Under the pieces are notes generated by a model, which did not search any database, was not told the DNA's origin, and saw nothing but the letters and a program-made list of their open reading frames with translations. 64,000 nucleotides of DNA, taken from Candidatus Helarchaeota archaeon. Lineage in GTDB: Archaea; Asgardarchaeota; Lokiarchaeia; Helarchaeales; HEL-GB-A. Made by a program: the position numbers and the translations under genes. Shown here one piece after another: positions 8,601 through 17,256 of the stretch. Location: contig JABXJT010000022.1 of assembly GCA_013375455.1 (NCBI GenBank), forward strand, positions 1 to 64,000, written 5' to 3'. Positions within the stretch are counted from its first letter, which is position 1; each line of letters starts with the position of its first letter.

Positions 8601-10594
8601 CTATTCGTAGAACCGGTCATGTAAACATCATTATTGGTATCTATGGCTACTCCAGTACCCTCATCATTGTCTCCTTTGCCCCATCTGCGTTCCCATTCTA
8701 ATTGTGGGAGCAAAATTATTACCATAACGCTTTCACAATTGGATCTGGAACTATTTCCTGCAGCGTTTCCAGCAACCACGACATAATAATACGTGCCATT
8801 CTTAGTTATCGTATCATAGTAATAATTCGTAGAAGTTGATGCAACTGACGCCAGACCGGTCAATGAGGTAATTGGGGAAGTATCTCTATAGATATAATAA
8901 GCGTAAACACCATTAACATTATTCCAAGTTAATTTGACAGTTCTATCATAATCAGGATTTGGCGAAATGGGGTTCAGGATTGGAGCACTGTTCAATAGAT
9001 AAATTTCTACCACTGCGCTTTCACAATTGGAAATCGAACTATTTCCTTCAGGATTTTCAGCCATTATGGCGTAGTAATAGGTGTTATTGATAGAGACCCT
9101 GTCTTGATATTGACTTGTTGATATTCTTGCTATCGGTGTCAGGCCAGCCACTGAGGTTATATTCGAGGTGTCCCGATAAACATAATACCCCGTGGCGGTA
9201 TTTATTTCGTTCCAATTTAAATCAATCATTCCATGGTGGTTTAGTATCGGTGAAATGGGATCAAGAGTGGGCGTGTTTGGTGGATGACTTACCAATTTTA
9301 TGAGAAGTGAATCTCTATCATCAATGCCCCCTGAACTGTAATTATATCCAGCTAGATAAAAGGTATCATTACCATAAATCGTAAGTACATTGCATTCTTC
9401 ACGCGGTACATATTCACCCCACGTGAGATTCCAGAGTCGGTTTCCTGAAGCGTTGTATTTCACTAGAAATACGTTGTAAAAACCTATATCAAAACTATCT
9501 GTGGTTCCAGCGATGAAGACGTTATGGTTATTATCTACACCAACACTATTTGCATAATCAATCCCACCGCCACCCCATATCCGCTCCCAAACTTTATTTC
9601 CGAAAGAATCATATTTCACCAGAATAGCATCAATAGAAATAGAATAATTTTCGGTAATTCCAGTTAAATAAACATAATTCCCATCGATTACGACAGAATG
9701 GCCCTGTTCGTACTCCGGACTGCTCCAAGTTCGGTTCCAAAGTTGATTGCCAGATACATCAAATTTCATGAGCAAAATATCGGTACTATTCCCTGGGCGA
9801 TGTCGGCCTGTTAGATAGATGTTGGTACTATCAACCGCAATGTCATTGACATACTCTGTTGAAAGGCATGGATAAGTTTGGTTCCAAATCTGGGTTCCGT
9901 TCGTATCATATTTCACGAGAAAAAGCCCATAATTAGAAACATTATCATATCTACCAGCTATGTAAACGTTGGAATTATCTATCGCAACAGCATAACAAAA
10001 TTCCCAGTTACTCGTACCCCAAGTCCGATTCCAGAGTTGATTTCCTGAGGGATCATATTTGACAAGAAAGGCGTCTGAGTATCCCAAGCCGAAGCTCCAA
10101 GTATACCCAGCGATAAATATTCCATCGTTATTATTTACGGCAACACCATAAGCCCATTCACTCTCATTTCCACCCCACGTTCTATTCCACAGCAGGTTGC
10201 CAAAGGAATCATATTTCAATAAAAAGGCATCGGATGCCCCGGGAGTAGTGTTCGTGGTATAACCTGCCAGATATATATTGTTATTATCATCTACGGCAAC
10301 ATCCTTTCCGATCGTTTCTTGATTATAGCGCCATATTCGGCTCCATTCGTATGATACGGGAGGGGCAACATCCTGGACGTGAAGCATATCTGGAGGATTA
10401 AGAATATTATTCTTTTCAGGGAGCTTCTGAGTCATAAAGTCACCGTTTAAGTGAAATTGTAAAATAGAGAGGGTAAAAATGAGCAAAAGAAATATGATGA
10501 TGAATCTTTTTTTATTATTGAATGATAAATTATTTCTTAAAGTTTTTCTACTTATCTTCCTTTTATAATAAGTTGATCTCATAAAATTCCCCAT
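5627..10594 (-). CDS. giant SBBP beta-propeller / FN3 membrane protein with cytoplasmic winged-helix-like tail
   Basis: 1655 aa. Signal anchor at about residues 30-50. A first block of SBBP-type repeats (about 85-435) has the recurring pattern LVKYDxxGNQLWNRTWGG...NNxYLTG, then come two fibronectin type III domains (about 435-530 and 530-630, each with TWN-x-YYVYRDT motifs). A second, longer SBBP block runs about 635-1385, followed by a beta domain, one TM helix about 1440-1462, and roughly 190 cytoplasmic residues. The tail begins with a helix-turn-helix-like stretch (TKIPISVLAVMTELGTQEVL, about 1480-1520) and continues as coiled coil. Many N-x-S/T sites fit an exported glycoprotein. Likely a surface receptor or adhesin that signals inward; the double winged-helix gene downstream may belong with it. 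Confidence 0.8.
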   Translation of the reverse strand: MGNFMRSTYYKRKISRKTLRNNLSFNNKKRFIIIFLLLIFTLSILQFHLNGDFMTQKLPEKNNILNPPDMLHVQDVAPPVSYEWSRIWRYNQETIGKDVAVDDNNNIYLAGYTTNTTPGASDAFLLKYDSFGNLLWNRTWGGNESEWAYGVAVNNNDGIFIAGYTWSFGLGYSDAFLVKYDPSGNQLWNRTWGTSNWEFCYAVAIDNSNVYIAGRYDNVSNYGLFLVKYDTNGTQIWNQTYPCLSTEYVNDIAVDSTNIYLTGRHRPGNSTDILLMKFDVSGNQLWNRTWSSPEYEQGHSVVIDGNYVYLTGITENYSISIDAILVKYDSFGNKVWERIWGGGGIDYANSVGVDNNHNVFIAGTTDSFDIGFYNVFLVKYNASGNRLWNLTWGEYVPREECNVLTIYGNDTFYLAGYNYSSGGIDDRDSLLIKLVSHPPNTPTLDPISPILNHHGMIDLNWNEINTATGYYVYRDTSNITSVAGLTPIARISTSQYQDRVSINNTYYYAIMAENPEGNSSISNCESAVVEIYLLNSAPILNPISPNPDYDRTVKLTWNNVNGVYAYYIYRDTSPITSLTGLASVASTSTNYYYDTITKNGTYYYVVVAGNAAGNSSRSNCESVMVIILLPQLEWERRWGKGDNDEGTGVAIDTNNDVYMTGSTNSFGDGSSDILLVKYDSLGNQLWNRTWRGASSDYSYDIIVDNDNSICITGSTTSASNNLDVLLLKYDSGGNLLLNKTWGTSYDDYGYGIAVDGNNNIYIAATTGIIGPFQEGNPDAILLKFGPVGNFLWNRTRGGPTIGKGESVAVDYDDNIYLAGYLNNTFDETQSNLLAKYDPTGNLLWNRTCYGSGKSIAIDNSNNVYFAGANFDNRSIYKYDSDGTLIWNKTIHTPGIFWSVHEIEVVNVTIYLTCMVGVGVPPPSYLQTFDLAGNPLWSFYWSGIYGRFTSGIAIDTNNNSYIVGDDQNIFSMSSSDILLVKVDSAGNQSWNLTWGYSGDVHDGFLGISLDNDNHVNLAGYTNSMGAGDYDALLVQYDIWGNQLWNCTWGGSLEDRGSDVTIDSNQNIYLTGNTRSFGSGNFDSFIVKYNVAGTQIWNRTWGGVNDDFFYGVMVDQENHSYLVGSTDGKALLVKYDALGNQLWNHTWNSSGNSCGKDVTIDYENNIYLGGFTEESVLLVKYDTLGNQLWNRTWNSSVKSRADNIATDGSHVYLVGNTDTGCAFLLKYDSFGNQLWNKIWNHTITTFQFSGIAVDKKNNSFIIGIETPFPFSRTTLLIKCDSDGNQLWDQNWSGNWITIDGNDIAIDENDGIFLTGISYNMFNFDSHLAKFRDVRPENIELITVKTKLGSDTIRQDELLIIELNITRIIELPFNITFIISSKNFQEYRQSFILNNDSNTVRIELRYYPDNFFDHGNKHLQIQFYCNGSFIQSLDISIQIKLSLNKCILISILIAVGAITTTGVTYEIRKVRNKKKVVLTYLKSAKSTKIPISVLAVMTELGTQEVLKILTDLLMKNQITGVIRDDVFCRISKKDRLPSIKEKKESLYGLDTTISKQINLINTSLDDIEFLFNNGDINLETFELTKSELLSDRRKLKIQLDLLSKIVTIIPPAIYNEINQLDISDEQKILILKEIAAFPSEKAQLILEEYKKLLDYKST

Positions 10595-10700
10595 ATTATA
10601 GTCTGAAATCAGAGTTTAGCTCCAGAAGTATAAGTAGATAAAATAATTCTTTGTATTAAAATACCTCTAGTAAGATCTTTGAATAAGATGCTAGTCTTGA

Positions 10701-10847
10701 TTACAATTCATAAGCGCATCGCGGACATATAGTCTTCCCTAATAGGGAAGTGTAAAACCAATTCTGACAGTCTTCGTATTGGACGTGCCATTTCAAGGGA
10801 GTTTTACAGGTAGAACAAGTATTATCATTCCTTAGACAGTAAATAAA
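10701..10847 (-). pseudogene. zinc-ribbon remnant
   Basis: A minus-strand frame is open from a TGA at 10848-10850 to TAA at 10701-10703 and encodes two Cys pairs (CSTCKTPLKWHV and ICPRCAYEL) that would form one treble-clef/zinc-ribbon. There is no ATG, GTG or TTG start at a sensible place, so it is probably the C-terminal end of a degraded gene. The rest of the 10595-10918 gap is AT-rich with no gene seen. Confidence 0.4.
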
Positions 10848-10918
10848 TCATTTTTTATTTTAGAATGACATAATTATTCATTGAATATTAAATTTGAGAT
10901 TTTATCTGAGGGAAATTT

Positions 10919-12748
10919 ATGGAAAGCTCTAAGGATCAAGAATTCAATAATCTTTCTCCTCCTAGGAAGATGGTAAAATATTTTTCCCATGATGAGACTC
11001 CCTTGTTTAAATTACAAATCACCCCTTTTAAAACCTTGAATAAAATTTTCAAATATTCAATAAGAGGTTCGTTAATAATTGTCATTGCCTCTTTATTTCT
11101 TTATTTTATGCTCGGATCCACTCACATATTTTTAATTTCCCTTGGCGTCGTGGTGCCTCTTGGGGTAGTAGCTTTTCTAGTTATTTCCCAAAGAACGGAA
11201 TTACGCCAGGAACGCTTCTTCTGTATGACCAATAAGCGAGTCTACCTTTATGGGAAAGATGCTGGACCAGAGTGGGTTAATTATGCTGACCTTTCTTCAT
11301 TGAAAGCTGTGATATTCAAGAAAAGAAAAATTATGGATAGAAAAAATGAAGGATCTATCGATTTTGTCTCCTTTGATCGGGACACGGGAGGAATAACAGT
11401 CAATAACGTTCCAAATTTACTCGATACTCAAAAAATAATTGAAACAATTCTCTTCGAATATGGAAACATTAACCAAAGGTGGGAACAAATGAAGAAAAAA
11501 ACGAATTTCCAGTTTCCATCCAATTTTAATGTGTCTAATGAAAAATTAGACAATATTATTACGCGAAACAAATATTTAACAATATATGCCGGGGTTGCTT
11601 TTCTAATAACCCTTGTAGTTGGATTCGTACTTTTTATTTTTCTGCCAAAAATCCTTGAAGTAGATGCATCTATGAAAGTTCTTGCTCAAATATTAGCGCT
11701 CTCTCTTTCTTGGGTGTTTGGAAGCATCTTCATCGTAGTTTTCATTGTTGAAAAATACCTCCAAAAGAAAAGAAGTTCTCCAAGAGAGACAGTTTTAAGG
11801 TTGGATTCAAATCAGATCAGTCTTTCAAATGTCGATTCCCCTCTGACAATTCCATTAAATCCCCATATTACTATAAACTACTTGAAAATTTTCAAACCCA
11901 CGTATGGATGGATGCATTGGAATAAGGATATTGATGGAATTACCATTAAACCCTCCTATAATTCACCAATACAACTTACATTTGGCCCAGTGGATGATTT
12001 TGCCAATATCTTTGAGATACTTTTCTGCTCTTGCTTAATCTGGAAAAAAGAGAGCGGTTTATTACTATCAAAAGAGCAAATACATCAATTTGAAAGCTTA
12101 ACAGATGGAAAATTTGCAGAAATGCCAGAACAATTAATTTCATATTCCAAAGTATTATCAAGTCTTGTAGAAAAGGATTTAAAACCAATTGAGCCCTCAA
12201 ATGAGATTTACAACTCCCTTAGGAATTATCTAGACCCCGATGAACAAATTTTCCTAAATTATACACCCATTATCAATATTAAAGTGTCCTTAATACAATT
12301 AATTCTGGGGGGAAGTGGTATCCTTATAGGAGGTATAATTATGGGCCTTGGGATCGCCAATGTTTTTAATGCATCATCTTTAAGCACGGTTATAATGTTT
12401 GTAGGATTCGGATTTCTTTTAGCATCCACAGTATTCTCTAGTTTTGCATCTTTATCTTTTTTGGGAAAACGCTCTGCGAAAAAATCTGCCTACATATTTA
12501 CTAATCAAAAACTTATTATGAAACACTCAAATGAATATAAGTTAATTCCGTACACCAATATTTCCAATGTTGTGCGGGAGGATATGGAAACGAGCTATGA
12601 AATCGAGATTAATCTGAAAAGTCCTATTAAAGGTTATTTGATTCCTATGTATTTAATTGAAATTCCGAGAGTACCCATTAATGATGACTTATTCAACAAA
12701 ATCAAATATTTAGTAGAAAAATCACAAGCAAGTCATTTACAGGATTGA
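10919..12748 (+). CDS. large membrane protein with repeated TM-hairpin/PH-like modules (paralog 2)
   Basis: 609 aa, a clear paralog of 2507-4342 and 12844-14631. Shared landmarks: an N-terminal PPRKMVKYFSHDETPLF motif; TNKRVYLYGKDAG opening PH-like domain 1 after TM hairpin 1; VEKYLQKKRSSP after TM hairpin 2; FGPVDDFANIFEILFC then LLLSKEQIHQF closing domain 2; and LDPDEQIFLNYTPI before TM hairpin 3, with FTNQKLIMKHSNEY in the last PH-like domain. Start ATG is preceded by TGAGGGAAA. The next paralog starts about 95 bp downstream on the same strand, so the two probably form a transcription unit. Function unknown. Confidence 0.7.
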   Translation: MESSKDQEFNNLSPPRKMVKYFSHDETPLFKLQITPFKTLNKIFKYSIRGSLIIVIASLFLYFMLGSTHIFLISLGVVVPLGVVAFLVISQRTELRQERFFCMTNKRVYLYGKDAGPEWVNYADLSSLKAVIFKKRKIMDRKNEGSIDFVSFDRDTGGITVNNVPNLLDTQKIIETILFEYGNINQRWEQMKKKTNFQFPSNFNVSNEKLDNIITRNKYLTIYAGVAFLITLVVGFVLFIFLPKILEVDASMKVLAQILALSLSWVFGSIFIVVFIVEKYLQKKRSSPRETVLRLDSNQISLSNVDSPLTIPLNPHITINYLKIFKPTYGWMHWNKDIDGITIKPSYNSPIQLTFGPVDDFANIFEILFCSCLIWKKESGLLLSKEQIHQFESLTDGKFAEMPEQLISYSKVLSSLVEKDLKPIEPSNEIYNSLRNYLDPDEQIFLNYTPIINIKVSLIQLILGGSGILIGGIIMGLGIANVFNASSLSTVIMFVGFGFLLASTVFSSFASLSFLGKRSAKKSAYIFTNQKLIMKHSNEYKLIPYTNISNVVREDMETSYEIEINLKSPIKGYLIPMYLIEIPRVPINDDLFNKIKYLVEKSQASHLQD

Positions 12749-12843
12749 TTGCGCTTCTAAAACGCATTCCTTAGGTTTAAATGCTCGTATTTATTAAGTA
12801 AAACTTGAGATGTATATAGGAAAATATTAAGGAGGAGTCTGTT

Positions 12844-14631
12844 CTGAGCAATAGCGATAACAAATCTCTACCAAGGAAGCTTTTGATGTACTTTACGCCC
12901 GATGAGAAACCCCTATTTAAAGTTAGAGGACTTCAATGGGCAAAATTTGATAAGATCTTAAGATTGACATTTATAGGAATGCTATTAGGAATGTTAATCG
13001 CTTTTGCAACTTTAATTATAGCGACGAACAAGTTTCCTTATGAAATCCTCATATTATTCGTCCCCCTGCTTATTGCATCCATCATTATGCTATCAAAATT
13101 TCATTTTTTCCGAGTCGAACATTCCCTTTGCATTACAGATAAAAAAATCTATCTTTATTCAGGAGTCCATGAACGGTTCTGGGTAAATTCGACCGAGCTT
13201 GCTTCAATAAAAGCCATGGACTTCGAGAAGAAAAAATCTCGGATTGGAATGCCTGAAACGGGCAAAATTGAGTTTGTGATGCAGGATTATGAAACCAGAG
13301 TTCATTCAATAATGAATATTCCAAATCTACATGATTCCCAAAAAATCATCGAATCAATCCTTTATGAGTATGGGAACATCAGACAACGTTGGGACGCCCT
13401 TCAAGAGAAATTTAAACTGCAATTCCCTTATAAATTCAATATTTCTTCTAAAAAATTAGATGCTATTAGGAAAAGAAGGAAACGTTTAAATCTGTATCTG
13501 ATGGTCGGCTGCTTCCTAACACTCCTGATTGGAGCTGCAATCTATCTAATACTTCCTATAGTCATTGAAATTGATGTTGTTATTCGCCCAATTGTTGATG
13601 TTATGATACTTGTTGTAGTAATTATAATAGTAGGGGGAATTATCCTTGGTACTAGCGTAGAAAAATATTTGCTGAGAAAAAGGAGCTCGCCAATCAACTC
13701 AACCATAACTTTAAATTCTCAACAAGTAACTTTATCTAATAATATTACTCAAACTATTTCAATGAGTCCCGATATATGTTTAAATTATTTGAAAATCCGA
13801 GAACCTTTTAAAAAGTATAAGTTTAATTGGAATACTGATGCGGAAGGTATTGTAATTAAATCGGCGATTGATTCTGATCTTGAAATGAAATTCGGGCCAA
13901 TTGATAATTTTCCCGAGATTTTTGAAATCTTTTTCTGTTATTTCATTATTTGGAAAGCAGAGCATGGATTCTTACTTTCAAAAGATCAAATTACGACTCT
14001 TAAAGAGGGATTACCTGACCAAATAACAGAAGCATCTACCGAGAAATTTGCTATAACTACTTCGGAAGTTCAAGATTCCAAAGAAATTTCTTTTCATCCT
14101 ATTGATTTATCCTCTGAAATTTACCAATCATTTCGTAAATATCTAGATCCCGATGAAAGAATTCTCCTCAGTTATAAACCAATGATGAACCTTAAACTGC
14201 TCTACCTGAAAATGGCTCTTGCTTTGATTTTTCTAATTCTGAGCTTTGCTGCCTCGATTCTTGGGGATATATATTCCAATATTGCAATAGTGATGGTTGG
14301 AATTTTATTGATGATTACTTCTATCCCCATGCTGTTTTGTTTTTGTTGTAGTGGCGATCGGCTGATTAGTAAAGCATTTTATGTTTTCACAAATAAAAAA
14401 ATTATATGGAAATACTCGAACAAATATATTTTAATAACGTATGACAATATCTCTTCTATAATTCGGAGAGACAAGAAAAAAACTTATGAAATTGATATAA
14501 AATTCAAAAAACCTTTGGAAACCTCTCCTTTCATGGATAAATATACTTTAAATATCCCAAAAATTCCATATGAAAACAATTTAATCATTCAATTAACTGA
14601 ATTACGAAAAGGGAAGATGTTTATCAACTGA
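12844..14631 (+). CDS. large membrane protein with repeated TM-hairpin/PH-like modules (paralog 3), probable CTG start
   Basis: About 595 aa. The first ATG/TTG in this frame (12883) would cut into the N-terminal motif that the paralogs keep (SLPRKLLMYFTPDEKPLF). The frame continues upstream, and GGAGG at 12831-12835 lies eight bases before a CTG at 12844, so CTG is the likely start. TM hairpins, the VEKYLLRKRSSP junction, FGPIDNFPEIFEIFFC, LLSKDQI and LDPDERILLSYKP match the other two paralogs. The M50 protease gene begins 15 bp downstream, suggesting co-expression. Function unknown. Confidence 0.7.
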   Translation: MSNSDNKSLPRKLLMYFTPDEKPLFKVRGLQWAKFDKILRLTFIGMLLGMLIAFATLIIATNKFPYEILILFVPLLIASIIMLSKFHFFRVEHSLCITDKKIYLYSGVHERFWVNSTELASIKAMDFEKKKSRIGMPETGKIEFVMQDYETRVHSIMNIPNLHDSQKIIESILYEYGNIRQRWDALQEKFKLQFPYKFNISSKKLDAIRKRRKRLNLYLMVGCFLTLLIGAAIYLILPIVIEIDVVIRPIVDVMILVVVIIIVGGIILGTSVEKYLLRKRSSPINSTITLNSQQVTLSNNITQTISMSPDICLNYLKIREPFKKYKFNWNTDAEGIVIKSAIDSDLEMKFGPIDNFPEIFEIFFCYFIIWKAEHGFLLSKDQITTLKEGLPDQITEASTEKFAITTSEVQDSKEISFHPIDLSSEIYQSFRKYLDPDERILLSYKPMMNLKLLYLKMALALIFLILSFAASILGDIYSNIAIVMVGILLMITSIPMLFCFCCSGDRLISKAFYVFTNKKIIWKYSNKYILITYDNISSIIRRDKKKTYEIDIKFKKPLETSPFMDKYTLNIPKIPYENNLIIQLTELRKGKMFIN

Positions 14632-14646
14632 AGTTGGTTTTAGTAA

Positions 14647-15900
14647 ATGGTGGAAAATGGACGAAATGTTCGGGTTGTAGATAAACTCAAGAAGATTATC
14701 TCCAAATATTACGAGATAGAAGTTTATAGGGAAGAGGACTATTCCTTTGAACCGACTTGTATAATTAAAGTGACTGCCCCCAAACCTGCGGAACATTTCA
14801 GGCAAATGCACTTGGAATTTAAGAAAATTGGATTTCAAGCAAAGTTTCATGCCTTGAAAAAAGATGAATTAAAAGAACATAAATTAGAAACGAGAGACGA
14901 CATCAAGTGGTTTTCAGTCTCATTCGAAGCCAAAGAGTTTGAAAAAGATATTGCTAAAACGAAAAGAAATAAGATTATTCAGGTCATCTTATTAGTCACG
15001 ACTATCATTTTGGTAATTGTTTCGGCATGGGTTTATGATACATATTTCGACCCCTTCTATAGTGGGTTCTGGGCCTTATTCAGCTTCTGTCTTGGTATGT
15101 TTCTAATAATCATAGTTCATGAATTTGGACATGTTTTTCTGAGTCGCTTTCATAAATTGGATGCTTCGCTTCCCTACTTAATTCCTGGACCTCCACCAAT
15201 CGGGATGTTAGGGGCATTTGTTTCCATTCGGGATGACCCACAAACGAGAAACCAAAAATTTGATGTTGCATTCGGCGGGATAATACTCGGCATTATTATT
15301 TCCATAATCCTTGTAATTGTTGGGCTGTTATTATCCGTGCAAATGGATATGAGTTCCTATTTACAATTAAGAGTTGATTTTTTTGGAGGTAGTTTAGCTG
15401 AGGAGGCAGAATTTGTACATGAACACCTTAATTCTTATAATTTGCTCTTTTTAGGTTTCCGCTTTTTATTTTTTGATAAGGCTGCTTATGCGACTTATTA
15501 TGGGTTCAACCTTCCACAATCTGTTGTCCTTATTCACCCCTTAGCCTTCACTGGCTGGCTTGGCTTGCTCATCTCTGGATTGAATCTCGTCCCTATTTCA
15601 TTCTTAGATGGAGGTCACATTTTCAAAGCAGTGTTCCCTTATCGGTTCATAAAGTTAATTGGATTAGGGATTGGCTGTTTAATCTTTTTATTTTTAAATC
15701 CTTATCTTCTCTGGTTTGCATTTATTGGATTACCTGGAGCAGTTATGGACCTCAATCCTGAAATAAAATCAGAAAATATTCCGAATCCAATAGTTCCCCT
15801 CACCAAATCTCGAAAAATCTATGCGGCTTGCATCATTGGAATATTCATATTGCTCTTCCCCTTAACGTTTAATAACCTCTTTTTTGGGTTTGGGTTTTAA
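14647..15900 (+). CDS. site-2-type intramembrane metalloprotease (M50)
   Basis: 417 aa. A cytoplasmic N-terminal region of about 115 residues precedes TM segments. The zinc motif HEFGH starts at about residue 158 within a hydrophobic helix. It is followed by a PGPPPIGMLGAF loop and, near residue 320, the second M50 motif LNLVPISFLDGGH, whose Asp completes the zinc site. M50/S2P proteases cut substrates inside the membrane, often to release transcription factors. The gene follows the third TM-PH paralog by 15 bp, so one of those proteins or a nearby membrane regulator could be the substrate; that link is inference. Confidence 0.9.
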   Translation: MVENGRNVRVVDKLKKIISKYYEIEVYREEDYSFEPTCIIKVTAPKPAEHFRQMHLEFKKIGFQAKFHALKKDELKEHKLETRDDIKWFSVSFEAKEFEKDIAKTKRNKIIQVILLVTTIILVIVSAWVYDTYFDPFYSGFWALFSFCLGMFLIIIVHEFGHVFLSRFHKLDASLPYLIPGPPPIGMLGAFVSIRDDPQTRNQKFDVAFGGIILGIIISIILVIVGLLLSVQMDMSSYLQLRVDFFGGSLAEEAEFVHEHLNSYNLLFLGFRFLFFDKAAYATYYGFNLPQSVVLIHPLAFTGWLGLLISGLNLVPISFLDGGHIFKAVFPYRFIKLIGLGIGCLIFLFLNPYLLWFAFIGLPGAVMDLNPEIKSENIPNPIVPLTKSRKIYAACIIGIFILLFPLTFNNLFFGFGF

Positions 15901-15922
15901 ATTAAAAATCTCGGCGATCTTC

Positions 15923-16048
15923 ATGGGGACCATCGACTTTGTTCCCTTTGATTATCCCAGTGGAGTTGGATTGAAAAGCATGCAATTATTGGAAACGCTT
16001 TACAAATGGCATGATTCATTGAGTGATGCAGAAGATTTGATAATGTAA
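15923..16048 (+). other. short open frame in the 15901-16363 gap, status uncertain
   Basis: The gap between the M50 protease and the GTPase gene holds a 41-codon frame (MGTIDFVPFDYPSG...) whose frame is open back to 15902, right after the protease stop. It has no clear ribosome-binding site and may be a gene remnant. The rest of the gap is AT-rich. A TATA-like element (TTATATAT, 16183-16190) lies about 175 bp before the GTPase start. Confidence 0.3.
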
Positions 16049-16363
16049 AAAGAATGTGGAGTGGTTAGATTCCAGAGTTAAAAGAGCCAGAGCAGAAATT
16101 TAATGGTAATTAATGAATTGTATTTAATTCATGTTTGGTGCTTTTTTTTATTTTTCCGTCAAAAGAAAGAAATTCATCTATCTTATATATTACCAACGAC
16201 GATAATTCTTAGATAAGTCTTAGATAGGTCTCTTATAAGAGAAATAATGGCTGAAAGTTGCCAACTAAGGAAATTATCTTGAAATGGAAATCGCGTGAAT
16301 ATATCAAAAATAATTTGATAGTGAGTAATTTAAAAGAGGTTAATTAGGCGAGAAATAAGGAAA

Positions 16364-16888
16364 ATGTCTATAAAATTATTTACATATAAAATAGTCCTGT
16401 TTGGAAATGAAGCGGTTGGAAAAACTTCATTGGTAGAACGGTTTGTAAATAACAGATTCGAAGAAGACTATCTCAGCACGTTAGGATATAACGTTTATGA
16501 AAAGCGAATAGCTTACTTGAATTTTACAATCTCTCTGATGATTTATGATGTAGCTGGGCAAGAAAAATTCAGTGAATTAAGAAAAAAATATGCAGAAGGA
16601 GCAAATACTGCATTTCTAATATATGATATAACTGATCTAAATTCTATTATCAGTGTAATGAAGTGGAAAACCGAGTTAAACGAAATAGCTGGAAATATTC
16701 CATTCATAATTATTGGAAATAAATTAGATTTACAACCTAGACGTCAGGTCCCTACAGTTGATGCATTAAAAATGAGTTCAGCACTTGGCGCTTTAAGTTT
16801 TTTCGAAACCTCTGCTAAAACGGGAGAAGGTGTAGAAAATGCATTCAAGCTTTTGGCCATTAAAACTCATGAATATTACGTTTTATGA
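16364..16888 (+). CDS. Rab/Ras-like small GTPase
   Basis: 174 aa with all G motifs: P-loop GNEAVGKTS (about 14-22), a Thr-containing switch I (LSTLGYNVYEK), DVAGQE in switch II, NKLD (about 123-126) and ETSAKTGEG (about 149). The switch II Gln is present, so GTP hydrolysis should be normal. There is no C-terminal cysteine, so it is not prenylated in the eukaryotic way. In eukaryotes and Asgard archaea such GTPases act as regulatory switches; the partner here is unknown. A 178-bp internal piece of this gene is duplicated at 1457-1634. Confidence 0.9.
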   Translation: MSIKLFTYKIVLFGNEAVGKTSLVERFVNNRFEEDYLSTLGYNVYEKRIAYLNFTISLMIYDVAGQEKFSELRKKYAEGANTAFLIYDITDLNSIISVMKWKTELNEIAGNIPFIIIGNKLDLQPRRQVPTVDALKMSSALGALSFFETSAKTGEGVENAFKLLAIKTHEYYVL

Positions 16889-17256
16889 CCGATTGATGTT
16901 CCGTTTCTTTCTTAATGCAAAAAATAAAAAGAAACCAAAGGATCAAGAGACAACATGTCGGAATTAGCGATAATCTTGACCAATTTAATTGAAGAATTCC
17001 AAATAGATGTCCTTGGAAAAAGATGTACCACGCAAAACTATATGCAAAAAGAAGTTTACCCATCCAGCCGATAGTTTGTTTAAAAAAGGGATATATGCCA
17101 AGATGAAATGGAAGGATATCAAGAAAAAATTAAACGTTGATATAGATGAGTGCATCACAACCTGAGAACAGTTGTTGTAGTTATAGATGAAAGTTGGAAT
17201 AAGAGTTAATTTCTGTAAAATCTTTATTGAACATTTAAAATTCGCTCTTAACTTAC
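16889..17256. other. intergenic region with degenerate plus-strand frames
   Basis: Two overlapping short plus-strand frames look like one small basic protein broken by a frameshift. One begins at about 16954 (MSELAIILTNLIEEF); the other runs 17007-17165 (52 codons, ending KKKLNVDIDECITT). Neither has a good ribosome-binding site. Probably gene debris; no other feature seen. Confidence 0.3.
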
